DNA of 64,000 bases from Nocardia lijiangensis NBRC 108240 (GCF_001613045.1 NZ_BDBP01000012.1:62001-126000); one strand, 5' to 3'; positions 7,849-16,447 are shown, counted from the stretch's first letter. Translations and numbers: made by a program. Notes: generated by a model from the letters alone, not told the origin.

Positions 7849-8454
7849 GTGAACATCACGACCGGTGGCCTGGGGTGGATGTACGACACGGATCTGCCGC
7901 TGGTCAGCCTCACCTTCGCCCGTCAGATCAACGCCCGAGAGCTATTGGAGCGGATGGGCGTCGACCAAAACACCGTGGCGATGCGCGGGCCGGATGACTT
8001 CCACCACGAGCTGGGCAACCTTCTCCACGTACACGGCGGATATGTGGTCAGCGCAGGGCATTACGGAGCCTGGGCCTGGGCTGAGGAGCACGGCAGTCGG
8101 AAATCCATTTATGACCGAGGACTGGTGCTGCGCGCCTCGATCGGAACCGCGGCACTGGAGCTGCACGCCACCATGAAACCGGGAGTGGTGTTCCAGTACG
8201 CCGAGGACGGCCGCCTCATCACCGGACTCAGCACCACGGACAGCAGCCTCGCACGGACAGGCAGCGACCCGCACCGCTTCGACCCCGAGATCCAGGCACT
8301 CGGCGCCCGACCCGAAGAATACGAATACGGCCCCTGGGGGTCCCGCGGAATGTTCTACAGGCTTGCAGAAAACCTCGGCGTCGGGGTGCCTCGGTATTAC
8401 CTGGACGACCGTCCCGTCCTCAGCGGCCGGCTCCTGCCCCCAGCCTCGCGGTAG
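7849..8454 (+). CDS. DUF6461-like protein
   Basis: 201 aa, soluble, no signal peptide. The N-terminus (LPLVSLTFARQINARELLERMG) and the acidic/aromatic centre (GGYVVSAGHYGAWAWAEEHG, VFQYAEDGRLITGLS) follow the pattern of DUF6461 proteins. These are frequent in Nocardia and Streptomyces, often beside polymorphic-toxin or contact systems, and have no known activity. A GTG at 7849 was chosen because homology-like sequence begins just after it; a longer frame exists. The 320 bases before it (7528-7848) hold nothing recognisable. Confidence 0.65.
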   Translation: MNITTGGLGWMYDTDLPLVSLTFARQINARELLERMGVDQNTVAMRGPDDFHHELGNLLHVHGGYVVSAGHYGAWAWAEEHGSRKSIYDRGLVLRASIGTAALELHATMKPGVVFQYAEDGRLITGLSTTDSSLARTGSDPHRFDPEIQALGARPEEYEYGPWGSRGMFYRLAENLGVGVPRYYLDDRPVLSGRLLPPASR

Positions 8455-8604
8455 CTGCCGAGTCGCCCAACACGCGTGCCGACGTTTCGTGTGATGCAGA
8501 CGAACCATCACATAATCGGCTACTTAGAGACTGGTAGTAGGGCTCGGTCCCGGCCAGGATCGGGTCCAGGTACCCGGTGGAAGGCTCCCTAATCGGCTGC
8601 CCCC

Positions 8605-8727
8605 GTCGGTATGCGGATGTTCGCCACCGGTAACGGCCGCAAAACCGATCCGGTCGACGCCCATTCGGTCGCACTGGCCGCGCTGCGATCACCGAATCTG
8701 CGCCGGGTGCAGGCGGATCCGGATGGG
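8605..8727 (+). mobile_element. IS110-family transposase fragment
   Basis: The frame reads MFATGNGRKTDPVDAHSVAL then AALRSPNLRRVQAD, the conserved DEDD/RuvC-like N-terminal stretch of IS110 transposases (K-T-D-P-V-D-A-H-S-V). Only about 40 codons remain and no IS ends are visible. The bases around it (8455-8604) show no gene. Confidence 0.72.
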
Positions 8728-8780
8728 TCTTCGCTCGTTCGAGCCGGTGGGTGGCGTGCGCTCCGCGCATGGAGGGCAAT

Positions 8781-9307
8781 TCGACGGCAGGCGTATTCTG
8801 CTAACAGGTGTCCACCGGCGTTGGCCGGGCAGCATCGGTCCGTCTAGCCGAAGCGGGTGCCGAGCTTGTTGTGGTGGCGCGCCGGGCGAGGAGTTGGAGC
8901 GGTTGAGCGACGAAATCGCCGCCGCGGGAGGCAAGGCCGAGTGTCGCGTCTGCGATATGTCCGACACCTCGCAGGTTGACGAGCTTGTTCGGTGGGTGGT
9001 CGACACTTACGGTGGCGTAGATGTGTTGATCAACAACGCGGCCCGGTCGATTCGTCGGCCACTGATCGAATCCTTCGATCGGCTGCACGATTTCCAACGC
9101 ACGATGGCGGTCAACTACTTCGGGCCGGTGCGGCTCACTCTCGGCCTGCTGCCGGGCATGGTGGCCCGAGGTGCTGGGTACGTGATCAACGTCGGCACCT
9201 GGACGGTTGCCGCTGACACCTCACCGAGGCTCGCCGCATACCACGCCTCGAAGGCTGCGCTGGCTGGTTTCGCTCGCAGCGCCGATGGTGAGCTTGCCTC
9301 TAGATGA
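8781..9307 (+). pseudogene. frameshifted, truncated short-chain dehydrogenase
   Basis: The SDR pattern is spread over frames. GRRILLTG at 8785 is in one frame. STGVGRAASVRLAEAGAELV is in the next. The rest returns to the first frame: EELERLSDEIAAAGG, DVLINNAA (NNAG-like), VINVGTW and YHASKAAL (YxxxK). It stops at 9307, about 60 residues short of a normal C-terminus. At least two frameshifts disrupt the cofactor site, so it is not functional as one protein. It resembles the SDR type found with mycobacterial acyl reductases. The IS110 relic lies just upstream. Confidence 0.75.
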
Positions 9308-9563
9308 TCGATTCCAAGGGGTGTTTTTACACTGTGCTGGCGCCCGCCGCTGGGCGCTCGGTCGGCGCTGACCGGTTACGGCGTGGCAGCGAAGAGTGTA
9401 AAGCGGCCGGTGCATTCGCAGGCCAGTACGGAAATCCGGGACGGTGTGCGCGCCACTTCGGATATAGGCTCCGTACCACCGCGCCGCGTCGCATTGTCGG
9501 CCGCGATCCCGAAAGCGTCGTCTGACATGCGGCGATCTGCGACCGGTCGAGGGCGCCGGCAGC

Positions 9564-10031
9564 TCAGCCGCGCGCGGCCGGATCGGGCAAGTCGGCCAGG
9601 CCCAGCACCTTGTGCAGTGTCCCAGCCAGCGCGTTCAGGTCGTTGGTGCACACCGCGGCGAAGCGTTCTTCGATACCGGACAGGTAGTGCGGAGCGGCTT
9701 CGCGCAGCCGCTGCCTGCCGGTATCGGTGATGCTGACGAAGGCCGAGCGCCCGTCGTCCGGGTTGGATTCCCGGCGCACCAGGCCCTGGGTCTCCAATTC
9801 GGTGACCAGCCGGCTCACCCGGGTGCGGCTCAGCACCACCCGTTCGCCCAGGTCGCTCATCCGAAGGCGTTGTGGCGCATCCAGTTCCAGCAGTACGTCG
9901 TACCAGCTCAGCGGCAGCCCGGTGGCGCGGCGCAGGGCGGCGTCGAGTTCGGGCACCAGCGTGGCGTGTACCTGCAGCAGCGCCGCCCAGGCGGCGACCG
10001 CTGGGCGAGTTCGGTTCACGGACGTCGGCAC
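9564..10031 (-). CDS. MarR-family transcriptional regulator
   Basis: 155-aa winged-helix regulator. The DNA-binding region has MSDLGERVVLSRTRVSRLVTELETQGLV followed by the wing NPDDGRSAFVSITDTG, the MarR DxR pattern. The GTG at 10031 was chosen; a second GTG at 10019 is equally possible. The longer in-frame extension crosses the intergenic repeats and is unlikely to be translated. It is divergent from a rhodanese gene, with two repeated palindromes between them that it probably binds. MarR/rhodanese pairs often respond to reactive sulfur or oxidants; the inducer is not shown here. Confidence 0.85.
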   Translation of the reverse strand: MPTSVNRTRPAVAAWAALLQVHATLVPELDAALRRATGLPLSWYDVLLELDAPQRLRMSDLGERVVLSRTRVSRLVTELETQGLVRRESNPDDGRSAFVSITDTGRQRLREAAPHYLSGIEERFAAVCTNDLNALAGTLHKVLGLADLPDPAARG

Positions 10032-10050
10032 AACACGATCATAACTGGTT

Positions 10051-10091
10051 GCGTGCACGCGCACATATATAGTAGCGTGCACACGCACATA
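10051..10091. promoter_or_regulatory. two direct-repeat MarR operators
   Basis: GCGTGCACGCGCACATA (10051-10067) and GCGTGCACACGCACATA (10075-10091) are 17-bp copies with a 24-bp period and one mismatch. The first contains the perfect palindrome GCGTGCACGC. Between them TATAGT (10068-10073) can serve as the rhodanese -10 box. Bound repressor would block both divergent promoters. Confidence 0.65.
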
Positions 10092-10119
10092 AATTCGTGT
10101 TCGAGAAAGGCATTACGTC

Positions 10120-10443
10120 ATGACGACGCTGATCACCCGCGACGAGCTCGCCAAGGAAATCGAAGCCGGATCGGTGACCGTGATCGACGCGCTCGGCGCC
10201 GAGTATTACGCCAAGGCACACCTGCCCGGCGCGTTGAACCTGGTCGAAGCCGACGCGGAAACCACAGCACCGCAGCTTCTTCCGGACAAGTCCGCCGCGA
10301 TCGTCACCTACTGCTCAAACGCATCTTGCCCCAATAGTCAGCAGGTGGCCACCAAGCTGGAGGCCCTCGGCTACACCAATGTGCGCAAGTACCGCGACGG
10401 CATCCAGGACTGGACAGACGCCGGGCTGCCGGTCGAGAGCTGA
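10120..10443 (+). CDS. rhodanese-like sulfurtransferase
   Basis: 107-aa single rhodanese domain. The active-site loop is YCSNASCPNS with catalytic Cys65 and a second Cys70; the domain edges VIDALGAEYYAKAHLPGALN and the GIQDWTDAGLPV end are typical. It transfers sulfane sulfur to thiols. GAGAAAGG stands 7-13 bases before the ATG. It is divergent from, and probably repressed by, the MarR protein next door. Confidence 0.88.
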   Translation: MTTLITRDELAKEIEAGSVTVIDALGAEYYAKAHLPGALNLVEADAETTAPQLLPDKSAAIVTYCSNASCPNSQQVATKLEALGYTNVRKYRDGIQDWTDAGLPVES

Positions 10444-10783
10444 CCGTCCCGCCGCAGATCGTGCCCGGCCGCTGTCTGTCGAGCAGCTCCGACGTGCTCG
10501 GCCGGGTGGCACATCCTCGTGCGATGCGATCGTGGACATGAGCGCAAGCATCGAGCTGTCGGCTGGCTGGGAGGCTAAGGTTCGCGGCGCGCTGGTGCGC
10601 TCGGCGGAACGATCGCGCGGGGCGTCGAGGCAAACAAACTTGGCTGTCGGCTTCGCTGTTGACGCTGATTGGTGTGGTTGTTCATATGTACCGGAGGCTG
10701 CTGAGCGACAGACACATGTCGCTACAGGCGGGCCAGAGGGTGGGGCTCGCCGGTGAGCGCGACCGGCACCTCGGCCACTGGGG

Positions 10784-11419
10784 CTAGGCGAGGTCCTGGT
10801 ACTCGATGCCGTCGGGGCCGAGCTTGGTGTTCTCGACGTGCTCCCGAATCCGGGGACCGTACTCCGGGTGGTCGGCCAGCGAGGTGTAGGTGTCGAAGTC
10901 CAGGTCGATAACGCCGACGAGGTCGGCGAGGTAGACGTCGAGGCCCGGGTACATGACGGCGACGTACGGCAGGTCGTCGGTGTCGGTGACCAGCACCGGG
11001 TACTCGCCGGTCGAGTCGGGCCAGCCGAGGTAGAGCAGGCGGCGGGAGTCGCTGCCGCCGACGAGCGGGAGGCAGGGCGAGGGCAGCAGCTTCTCGAACT
11101 CCACGAACATCGTGGCCATCATGTCCCCGGGGCCGTACATCCACTCGGCCGTCGCGCCGAGCGCCCGACCGTCGAAGACGGGGTCGCCCGCCTCCTCGTA
11201 CCAGCCGACGGAGCTGAGCCAGGAGCTGTCGAAGGCCAGCCAGCGGCGCAGGCTCGGCGGCAGCTGCCGGTCGCCGGGAAGCCGCAGCCGGTCGATCACC
11301 TCGGGCGCGAGCGGCACCGGGTCGTCGATGTCCGGCGCGTCGGAGCCGGGCACGCCGTCCTGCTGGACCTTCGCGATGACCAGCTCGATCAGGGCTGCTC
11401 CGTGCATACTCTCGTTCAT
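10784..11419 (-). CDS. SMI1/KNR4-like (SUKH) family protein, probable
   Basis: 211 aa, soluble, acidic. The stretch LPPSLRRWLAFDSSWLSSVG resembles the L/I-P-x-x-x-x-x-F-L-x-x-x-x-G core of SUKH proteins, many of which are immunity proteins for polymorphic toxins. The rest (PVLVTDTDDLPYVAVMYPG, DFDTYTSLADHP) agrees with that fold but is not decisive. The ATG at 11419 was chosen over the frame start at 11458. The 340 bases between it and the rhodanese gene hold no clear gene. No toxin gene is adjacent. Confidence 0.6.
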   Translation of the reverse strand: MNESMHGAALIELVIAKVQQDGVPGSDAPDIDDPVPLAPEVIDRLRLPGDRQLPPSLRRWLAFDSSWLSSVGWYEEAGDPVFDGRALGATAEWMYGPGDMMATMFVEFEKLLPSPCLPLVGGSDSRRLLYLGWPDSTGEYPVLVTDTDDLPYVAVMYPGLDVYLADLVGVIDLDFDTYTSLADHPEYGPRIREHVENTKLGPDGIEYQDLA

Positions 11420-11717
11420 GGGCCACACCGTCCCACACGGCACCGACAGCGCATGCACCGGCGCCGGGTGGGATGGTGCGCGGTGTCAGGGCACCAGCAC
11501 GTGGAGGGCGTTGCGTGCCACACCCACCTCCACGGGCAGGTGGGCGACGAACTCAACCAAACGTGCGGTGCTCCGGCTTACCGCTCCGCCCGAGGCAGGG
11601 GCCGGTCGAAACGCTGTGCCGTAACGGGTTTTCCGTTGCGGTAGCGCAGCAATTGCACCGACTGCAGGGATTTCTGTCACGTTTGACGTGGATCTGTGCG
11701 CGAGAGGGGACTTGATT

Positions 11718-11749
11718 ACGGATTTGCGTCATCCTTGACGCAAATCCGT
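11718..11749. repeat. perfect 14-bp inverted repeat with 4-base loop
   Basis: ACGGATTTGCGTCA and TGACGCAAATCCGT flank TCCT. The hairpin is long and perfect, but no T-run follows it on either side. It may be a terminator of an unmapped transcript, or an end of a vanished element. The surrounding 11420-11884 has no recognisable gene. Confidence 0.7.
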
Positions 11750-11884
11750 GTTGGAGGCGCTCTATTTCTAGATCGCCACTGGATTGCAGTCAACCTCGCA
11801 GCGCTCCGAAATTGCTGTAAGTTGCTGTAGGTGAACCATTTTCGGTGACTTCTGCCGGTTGCTGTGCGGGGTTCAACCACTCGG

Positions 11885-12330
11885 TGTGCGTATTGTGCTC
11901 GGTGTCGGGCGTCTGACCGATCCCGACGTGACAGCGCAGTCGGCGGACTTGGTGACCGCCGGGAACGCTTTCCATCGGCTCGACCGTCCGGCGGTGGCTG
12001 CGATGGTAATGCGGTGGCTGGCGCCGGGGTGCTGTGTTGCGGTGGTCAGCAGCAGTGTGTGGAGCGGGCGCGCGCCGTGGCAGACCACGGCGGTGGAGAT
12101 CTTGGATCGGTGGACGCGCGGTATCCACGACACCGTGGCCTCGTCGGGGCCGCGGCTGACGCACGAGCGGTACTTTCCGAGGCGGGCTTTCTCGACGTCG
12201 CCGAATTCCAGTTCCCTGTCGAGCATCGGTGGGTAAGCCTCGACGGCTACATCGGGTATCTGCGGTGAACGTCGGCGGCCTCCGCGCTGAGCGATCCGGC
12301 GGTCTCATCGCGCGGGCGGCATCGCTCTCG
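11885..12330 (+). pseudogene. broken SAM-dependent methyltransferase
   Basis: The segment TAQSADLVTAGNAFHRLDRP then APGCCVAVVSSSVWSGRAPW matches the middle of class I methyltransferases (S-x-D-L-V-x-x-x-x-A-F-H). Near 12170 the reading shifts to another frame that continues VLSEAGFLDVAEFQFPVEHR and WVSLDGYIGYLR. A TGA at 12266 interrupts what continues as TSAASALSDP in the same frame. The SAM-binding glycine motif at the N-terminus is absent. One frameshift, one stop and a 5' truncation mark it as dead. Confidence 0.7.
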
Positions 12331-12480
12331 TGTTCGTTGTGGGCGCAGGCGATGTAACGCGCCCCCTACATCTACACAGCGAGGTTCTTCCAGCTCATCG
12401 CGACGCGCACCGACATCGCCGATGGCGCCACGCCAGCGTGAGGCGAGCCCGCGCTGCCCCACCGGGATGGGGGCTGTAGT

Positions 12481-13284
12481 TCAACAGTTCGGTGAGGATT
12501 TCGATCCCGTCATGCCGTACTGCATCGACCCCGACGTGCTGCTATTACTGCGGGAAGCACTCGCCACTGGACTTGTCGATGCGGCGCCATCGGGTCGTTG
12601 GCCCTCGAGTGCGGAGATGGTCGGGTCGGACCAGTAGCTGGGATCCCGTCCGTAGTCGGGGGTCTGGTAGGCATGGCTCCACGTGGCTGTCGGCTCGATC
12701 AGCTCCTGCCACGGCGCGACCTCGACGTATATGACTCGCATCGAGTTCAGCGATCCGGTGTGTAGCGCCGGGCCGTCGGTCGATACGGCATTCTCGGCGA
12801 CGGCGACCTCGTAGTTGCGTTCCAGGGCCGCCCGAACGGTGGCTTCGACGCAGACGTTGGTCTGGAGACCGGCCACGATCAGTCGTGCAACGCCGAGCGT
12901 CCGCAGGATCGGGTCGAGCTCGGTGTAGGCGAAGAAGCTGTGACGGGTCTTGTCGAGCACAAGATCGCCGGGTTGCGGCGCAACAGCGTCCATCACCTGA
13001 CTGCGCCACTTCCGCTCTGCATCGGGCAGATTCGGAATGACAGACGACCGAGCCCTGAAATGCCGCGCCGCACGGGGATTGAACGCCAGATGACCTGCGG
13101 GAGTCGTCGTTTGACGCGAATACACCACAGGAACGCCGAGATCTCGGGCGACGCTCAGCAGTGACTGGCATTCGTCGGTGACTTCCGCAAGCCGCCAGAT
13201 CGGCGGCCACCCCAGCGCATCGCGCACGTCCTGGCGCAGATAGGAGTTCTGCATGTCGATCACCAGTAGGGCAGTCGATGACAT
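12481..13284 (-). CDS. isochorismatase-family cysteine hydrolase
   Basis: 267 aa. Catalytic Asp in ALLVIDMQNSYL, Lys in LDKTRHSFFAYTELD and nucleophilic Cys in VAGLQTNVCVEATVRAALERN form the isochorismatase-like triad. Family enzymes hydrolyse amides such as nicotinamide or N-carbamoyl compounds, or vinyl ethers; the substrate here is open. AGGAGGGG precedes the ATG at 13284. The last ~40 residues (GQRPDGAASTSPVASASRSN onward) look unrelated to the family, so the original stop may have been lost by rearrangement. Confidence 0.85.
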   Translation of the reverse strand: MSSTALLVIDMQNSYLRQDVRDALGWPPIWRLAEVTDECQSLLSVARDLGVPVVYSRQTTTPAGHLAFNPRAARHFRARSSVIPNLPDAERKWRSQVMDAVAPQPGDLVLDKTRHSFFAYTELDPILRTLGVARLIVAGLQTNVCVEATVRAALERNYEVAVAENAVSTDGPALHTGSLNSMRVIYVEVAPWQELIEPTATWSHAYQTPDYGRDPSYWSDPTISALEGQRPDGAASTSPVASASRSNSSTSGSMQYGMTGSKSSPNC

Positions 13285-13504
13285 CAGCGATCCCCTCCTT
13301 GTGTCGTTCCCATTCTCGGATTCGGCTGCCATCGCTGTGGCGGATTGGCCCAAACCGTAGGCGCGAACGTCCGCAGCGAGTTGTCGGCGGTCGGGGTGAT
13401 ACTCGGGGGAGGGTCGATCGACTCGAATCCGATTGCAGGGGTGATGGTCTCAATGATCTGGCGTGATGGGCGGGGTGTGTTCGAGGCTGAGGTGCTCGTT
13501 CAGT

Positions 13505-14395
13505 TCAGCTGGCTGTCCAGGGGCGCAGTTTCTCGGGGTTCCGGATTGCCCAGATGCGTGTGATGCGGCCGTCGGCGATGTCGAAGGCGTAGACCGAGAC
13601 GATGGTGTCGTCGAGCTGTGCGACGAGGCCGGGCTGGCCGTTCACCGTGCGCTCGAGCAGGGTTATCGCGGGGCCGTGTGCGGCGATTTGCATCCAGGTG
13701 TGGGCGATCTGCTCGCTGCCGTTGATCGGAACGCGGAAGGCTGGTGCCAGGCCGCCGCTGTCGGCAGTGGCGATCGCCTGCGGGTCGAGCAGGCCGATCA
13801 GGGCCTCGATATCCTTTGTCTCCCAGGCTCGTTTGAAATCCCGGACGACCTCGGTGCGCTCGGGGGTCGATGGCTCCTGCGAGGTCTGGATACGGCGGCG
13901 GGCGCTGGAGGCGAGCTGGCGGCAGGCCGCGGGGGTGCGCCCGACGATGTCGGCGACCTCGGCGAAGGAGTAGCGGAAGACGTCGTGCAGGACGAACGCC
14001 ACCCGCTCGGCCGGCGTCATGGAATCGAGCACGATGAGAAAGGCCATGCTGATCGACTCGTCGAGGGTGACCCGGTCGGCGGGATCGACGGGAGCGGGGC
14101 CGTCGAGCCATTCGGACCGGATGGGTATCGGCTCCGGAATCCATTCGCCCACATAGCGTTCCCGCCTGGCGCGCGCCGAGCCGAGCAAATCGAGGCAGAT
14201 CCTGCTGGCGACCGTCGTCAACCACGCACCGGGCGCCATCACTTCCCTCCGCTGCCGCTCGGACAGCGCGTACCAGCGCGCGTAGGTCTCCTGCATCACA
14301 TCCTCGGCCTCGGCCAGCGAGCCGAGCAGCCGGTAGGCCAGATTGATCAGCTGACGGCGTTCACCGATCACCCCGGGCAGGTGTGGGTCGGTCAT
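13505..14395 (-). CDS. ECF41-type RNA polymerase sigma factor (SigJ-like) with SnoaL-like C-terminus
   Basis: 296 aa. Sigma region 2 is LINLAYRLLGSLAEAEDVMQETYARWY. Region 4 is MTPAERVAFVLHDVFRYSFAEVADIVGRTPAACRQLASSARRR. A C-terminal SnoaL/NTF2-like domain (about 170-296) follows, ending DGRITRIWAIRNPEKL. This layout is characteristic of the ECF41 group, which lacks a separate anti-sigma factor and is modulated by the C-terminal domain. It is divergent from the FMN reductase/DoxX pair, its likely target (see 14504-14530). Confidence 0.88.
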   Translation of the reverse strand: MTDPHLPGVIGERRQLINLAYRLLGSLAEAEDVMQETYARWYALSERQRREVMAPGAWLTTVASRICLDLLGSARARRERYVGEWIPEPIPIRSEWLDGPAPVDPADRVTLDESISMAFLIVLDSMTPAERVAFVLHDVFRYSFAEVADIVGRTPAACRQLASSARRRIQTSQEPSTPERTEVVRDFKRAWETKDIEALIGLLDPQAIATADSGGLAPAFRVPINGSEQIAHTWMQIAAHGPAITLLERTVNGQPGLVAQLDDTIVSVYAFDIADGRITRIWAIRNPEKLRPWTAS

Positions 14396-14503
14396 GGTCG
14401 GCTCCTTCGGTTTGTGCGTCCCTCATCGAATTCGACGAATCAGCGACCAGAAATGTGAGCGACGCGATGAGTCTCGATGAGGGGTGATGGGCGGGCGAGG
14501 CGG

Positions 14504-14530
14504 CCTGACATTCCGGACGGCTGTGTCGTC
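14504..14530 (+). promoter_or_regulatory. candidate ECF41 promoter
   Basis: CCTGACA (14504-14510) and CGTC (14527-14530) are separated by 16 bases. The published ECF41 consensus, as I recall it, is TGTCACA-N16-CGTC. The -10 element and spacing agree exactly; the -35 matches 4 of 7. It lies 40 bases before the FMN reductase start. Confidence 0.4.
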
Positions 14531-14570
14531 GGAAGGTCGTGACACTGTCAGCAAATCAGGAGTTCGGAAA

Positions 14571-15155
14571 ATGATCAGAATCGGCGTCATTCTGGGCAGT
14601 ACCCGGCCCACTCGCAGAGGCCCGCAGATCGCACAGTGGGTTCTGGACTCGGCATCGCGGCGCGGCAACGCCGAGTTCGAACTGATCGATCTGCGCGATC
14701 ACCCGCTGCCGCATCTGGAGGAGGCTGCGCCGCCGATGTTCGGCCCCTCGGCCCATGAACACACCCGCGCCTGGGCCGAGCGGATCGCCCCGTTCGACGG
14801 CTTCGTGGTCGTGACACCGGAGTACAACGGCGGCGTCCCCGGGGTGCTGAAGAACGCCATCGACCACCTGTGCGCGGAATGGGCCGACAAGGCGGTCGGC
14901 TTCGTCTCCTACGGCGTGCACGGGGGCGCCCGGGCCGTCGTGCAACTGCGGACGGTCTGCGGCACGCTGGGCATGGCCGACGTGAGCTATCAGGTCGCGA
15001 TCTCGCTGCTCACCGACTTCGAGAACCACACGACCTTCACACCGCGCGACCATCATGTCGCCGCCTTGAACAAGACACTGGATCAGCTCATCGCCTGGAG
15101 CGGCGCCCTCGCACCGCTACGGGCATGCATCGACACCACTCTTGTCGATTCCTGA
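14571..15155 (+). CDS. NADPH-dependent FMN reductase family protein
   Basis: 194-aa flavodoxin-like reductase. The phosphate-binding start is GVILGSTRPTRRGPQIAQW and the isoalloxazine loop is VVTPEYNGGVPGVLKNAIDHL; both are diagnostic. It transfers electrons from NADPH to FMN, quinones or azo/chromate acceptors. AGGAG lies 9 bases before the ATG. It is followed after 10 bases by the DoxX-like membrane gene and is probably co-transcribed with it under the adjacent ECF41 sigma factor. Confidence 0.9.
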   Translation: MIRIGVILGSTRPTRRGPQIAQWVLDSASRRGNAEFELIDLRDHPLPHLEEAAPPMFGPSAHEHTRAWAERIAPFDGFVVVTPEYNGGVPGVLKNAIDHLCAEWADKAVGFVSYGVHGGARAVVQLRTVCGTLGMADVSYQVAISLLTDFENHTTFTPRDHHVAALNKTLDQLIAWSGALAPLRACIDTTLVDS

Positions 15156-15165
15156 GGAGCCGATC

Positions 15166-15801
15166 ATGGCCATGACCAACGTTTTCCAGCACGCAGCCGA
15201 TGAGAAGTCGGCCGCCGTCACACGAAACAACCGGAACTCGAGCCGGATCCGACCCATCGCCTTTTGGGTCACCACGCTCGTCATCGTGTTCGAACTGGTT
15301 GCGGGATCGGTATGGAACCTTCTGCCGATCGAATGGATAGAAATCCAGTTGCAGCACCTGGGATACCCGCACTTCTTCGCCTACGTATTAGGTGCATGGC
15401 AGGTCGGCGCCGCCGTCGCGATCATCGCGCCCGGGCTCCCCCTGATCAAGGAATGGGCGTACGCGGGTTCCTTCTTCCTGTGGTCGGGTGCCGTTGCGTC
15501 CCATCTGGCAGTCGGCGACGGTATCGAGTCGTGGTCGGGGGCAATGATATTCGCGATCTGCGCCATCGCGTCGTGGATGCTGAGGCCGGCCGACCGGCGG
15601 CTCCCGCGGATGCGGCTGCGTCGGGACCACACTGCCGAGGCTGGACAGGACGGGGCTGGTCTGCCGGGAGCCAGCCTTCGAGGTTGGGCCGTTGCGATTG
15701 GGCTCCTCGCTGTTCTGTATGCCGTTTCGTTCCTCACGCTGCCCGTAGTCGAAGACGTCATGCACGAGAACGCAGTTCAGCTCGGCTGGATCGAGGAGTA
15801 G
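15166..15801 (+). CDS. DoxX-like membrane protein
   Basis: 211 aa with about five membrane spans: PIAFWVTTLVIVFELVAGSV, HFFAYVLGAWQVGAAVAIIA, a span near AYAGSFFLWSGAVASHLAV, AMIFAICAIASWML and a C-terminal WAVAIGLLAVLYAVSFL. G-x-x-x-V-W-N-L-P and LGYPxFFAYVLGAWQ follow the DoxX/DoxD pattern. DoxX proteins form redox-linked membrane complexes. GAGGAG stands 7 bases upstream. It is in an operon with the FMN reductase, which suggests a two-part stress-response module. Confidence 0.82.
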   Translation: MAMTNVFQHAADEKSAAVTRNNRNSSRIRPIAFWVTTLVIVFELVAGSVWNLLPIEWIEIQLQHLGYPHFFAYVLGAWQVGAAVAIIAPGLPLIKEWAYAGSFFLWSGAVASHLAVGDGIESWSGAMIFAICAIASWMLRPADRRLPRMRLRRDHTAEAGQDGAGLPGASLRGWAVAIGLLAVLYAVSFLTLPVVEDVMHENAVQLGWIEE

Positions 15802-15878
15802 CGCTGCCCGCCGCAACCGGTGGTCCGTCCACTCCGCCGGGTGAGCCGCAGGAACCTCACCCGTCGTCCACCTTGGAA

Positions 15879-16402
15879 ATGAAACACAAGGAATCCGAAG
15901 GCAAATCAACGAAACACGCGTCAAGGCAGGCCTCCTGAGGCTCGTCGCCGTGGCGCTCGTCACCGCCACGGTCGGCGGCTGCAGAGCAGCCGGGAGCGAG
16001 ACGGAGAGACCGGCACAGGAACAGGTCGAAATCCTCGAACTCAGGGTTGAGAACACCCAGTACCAGGCTCTCGATCTCGGCCCGGCGGGGGTGAGCCTGG
16101 GCGACATGGATGTCTACTCCGGCAACGCGATAAGGGATGGACGCAAAGTCGGACAGGGCGGCGGCTCGTGCCAGACTTTGCATGTCGATGGCGATAGAGT
16201 CGCGATGCAGTGCTTGATCACGATGGAACTCGAGCGCGGCTCCGTAACAATGCAGTCCATCTGGATACGGCGACCATCGCTGGGTCGGCCCGGCGCGCGG
16301 CTTCGCGAAGTGGTTCCACCCAGGCGCGCCGGTGGCAACGGCGTCGCTGAAAGCCGATCTCGTCAACGCCCGAGCCCGCATCGGCCGATTGGCCAGCTAT
16401 GA
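15879..16402 (+). pseudogene. allene-oxide-cyclase-barrel-like lipoprotein, disrupted
   Basis: From 15950 the frame gives VALVTATVGGC (lipobox VGGC) and a domain with ALDLGPAGVSLGDMDVYSG, GRKVGQGGGSCQTLHVDGD and AMQCLITMELERGSVTMQSI. This follows the strand order of AOC/dirigent-barrel proteins. No good start precedes a full signal peptide in that frame. An ATG at 15879 is in another frame (MKHKESEG) and meets a stop at 15936, so one frameshift is likely. The last barrel strands are lost after about 16275. It may still be expressed from GTG 15950 with a very short signal. Confidence 0.55.
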
Positions 16403-16447
16403 GCGTGGCCCGGCTCCGCGACCACGGGTCGCCGAGGAACCGACTTA

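Noticed and set aside
10530..10640. Plus frame MSASIELSAGWEAKVRGALV
   Set aside because: Faint resemblance to a phage minor-protein start, but too short and without neighbouring phage genes.
11486..11680. Minus ORF ending RLVEFVAHLPVEVGVARNAL
   Set aside because: No start signal or family; may be debris, not supportable as a gene.
12422..12637. Plus frame with FDPVMPYCIDPDVLLLLREA
   Set aside because: It looks protein-like for about 30 residues, but I recognise no family, and it overlaps the C-terminal tail of the isochorismatase-like gene.
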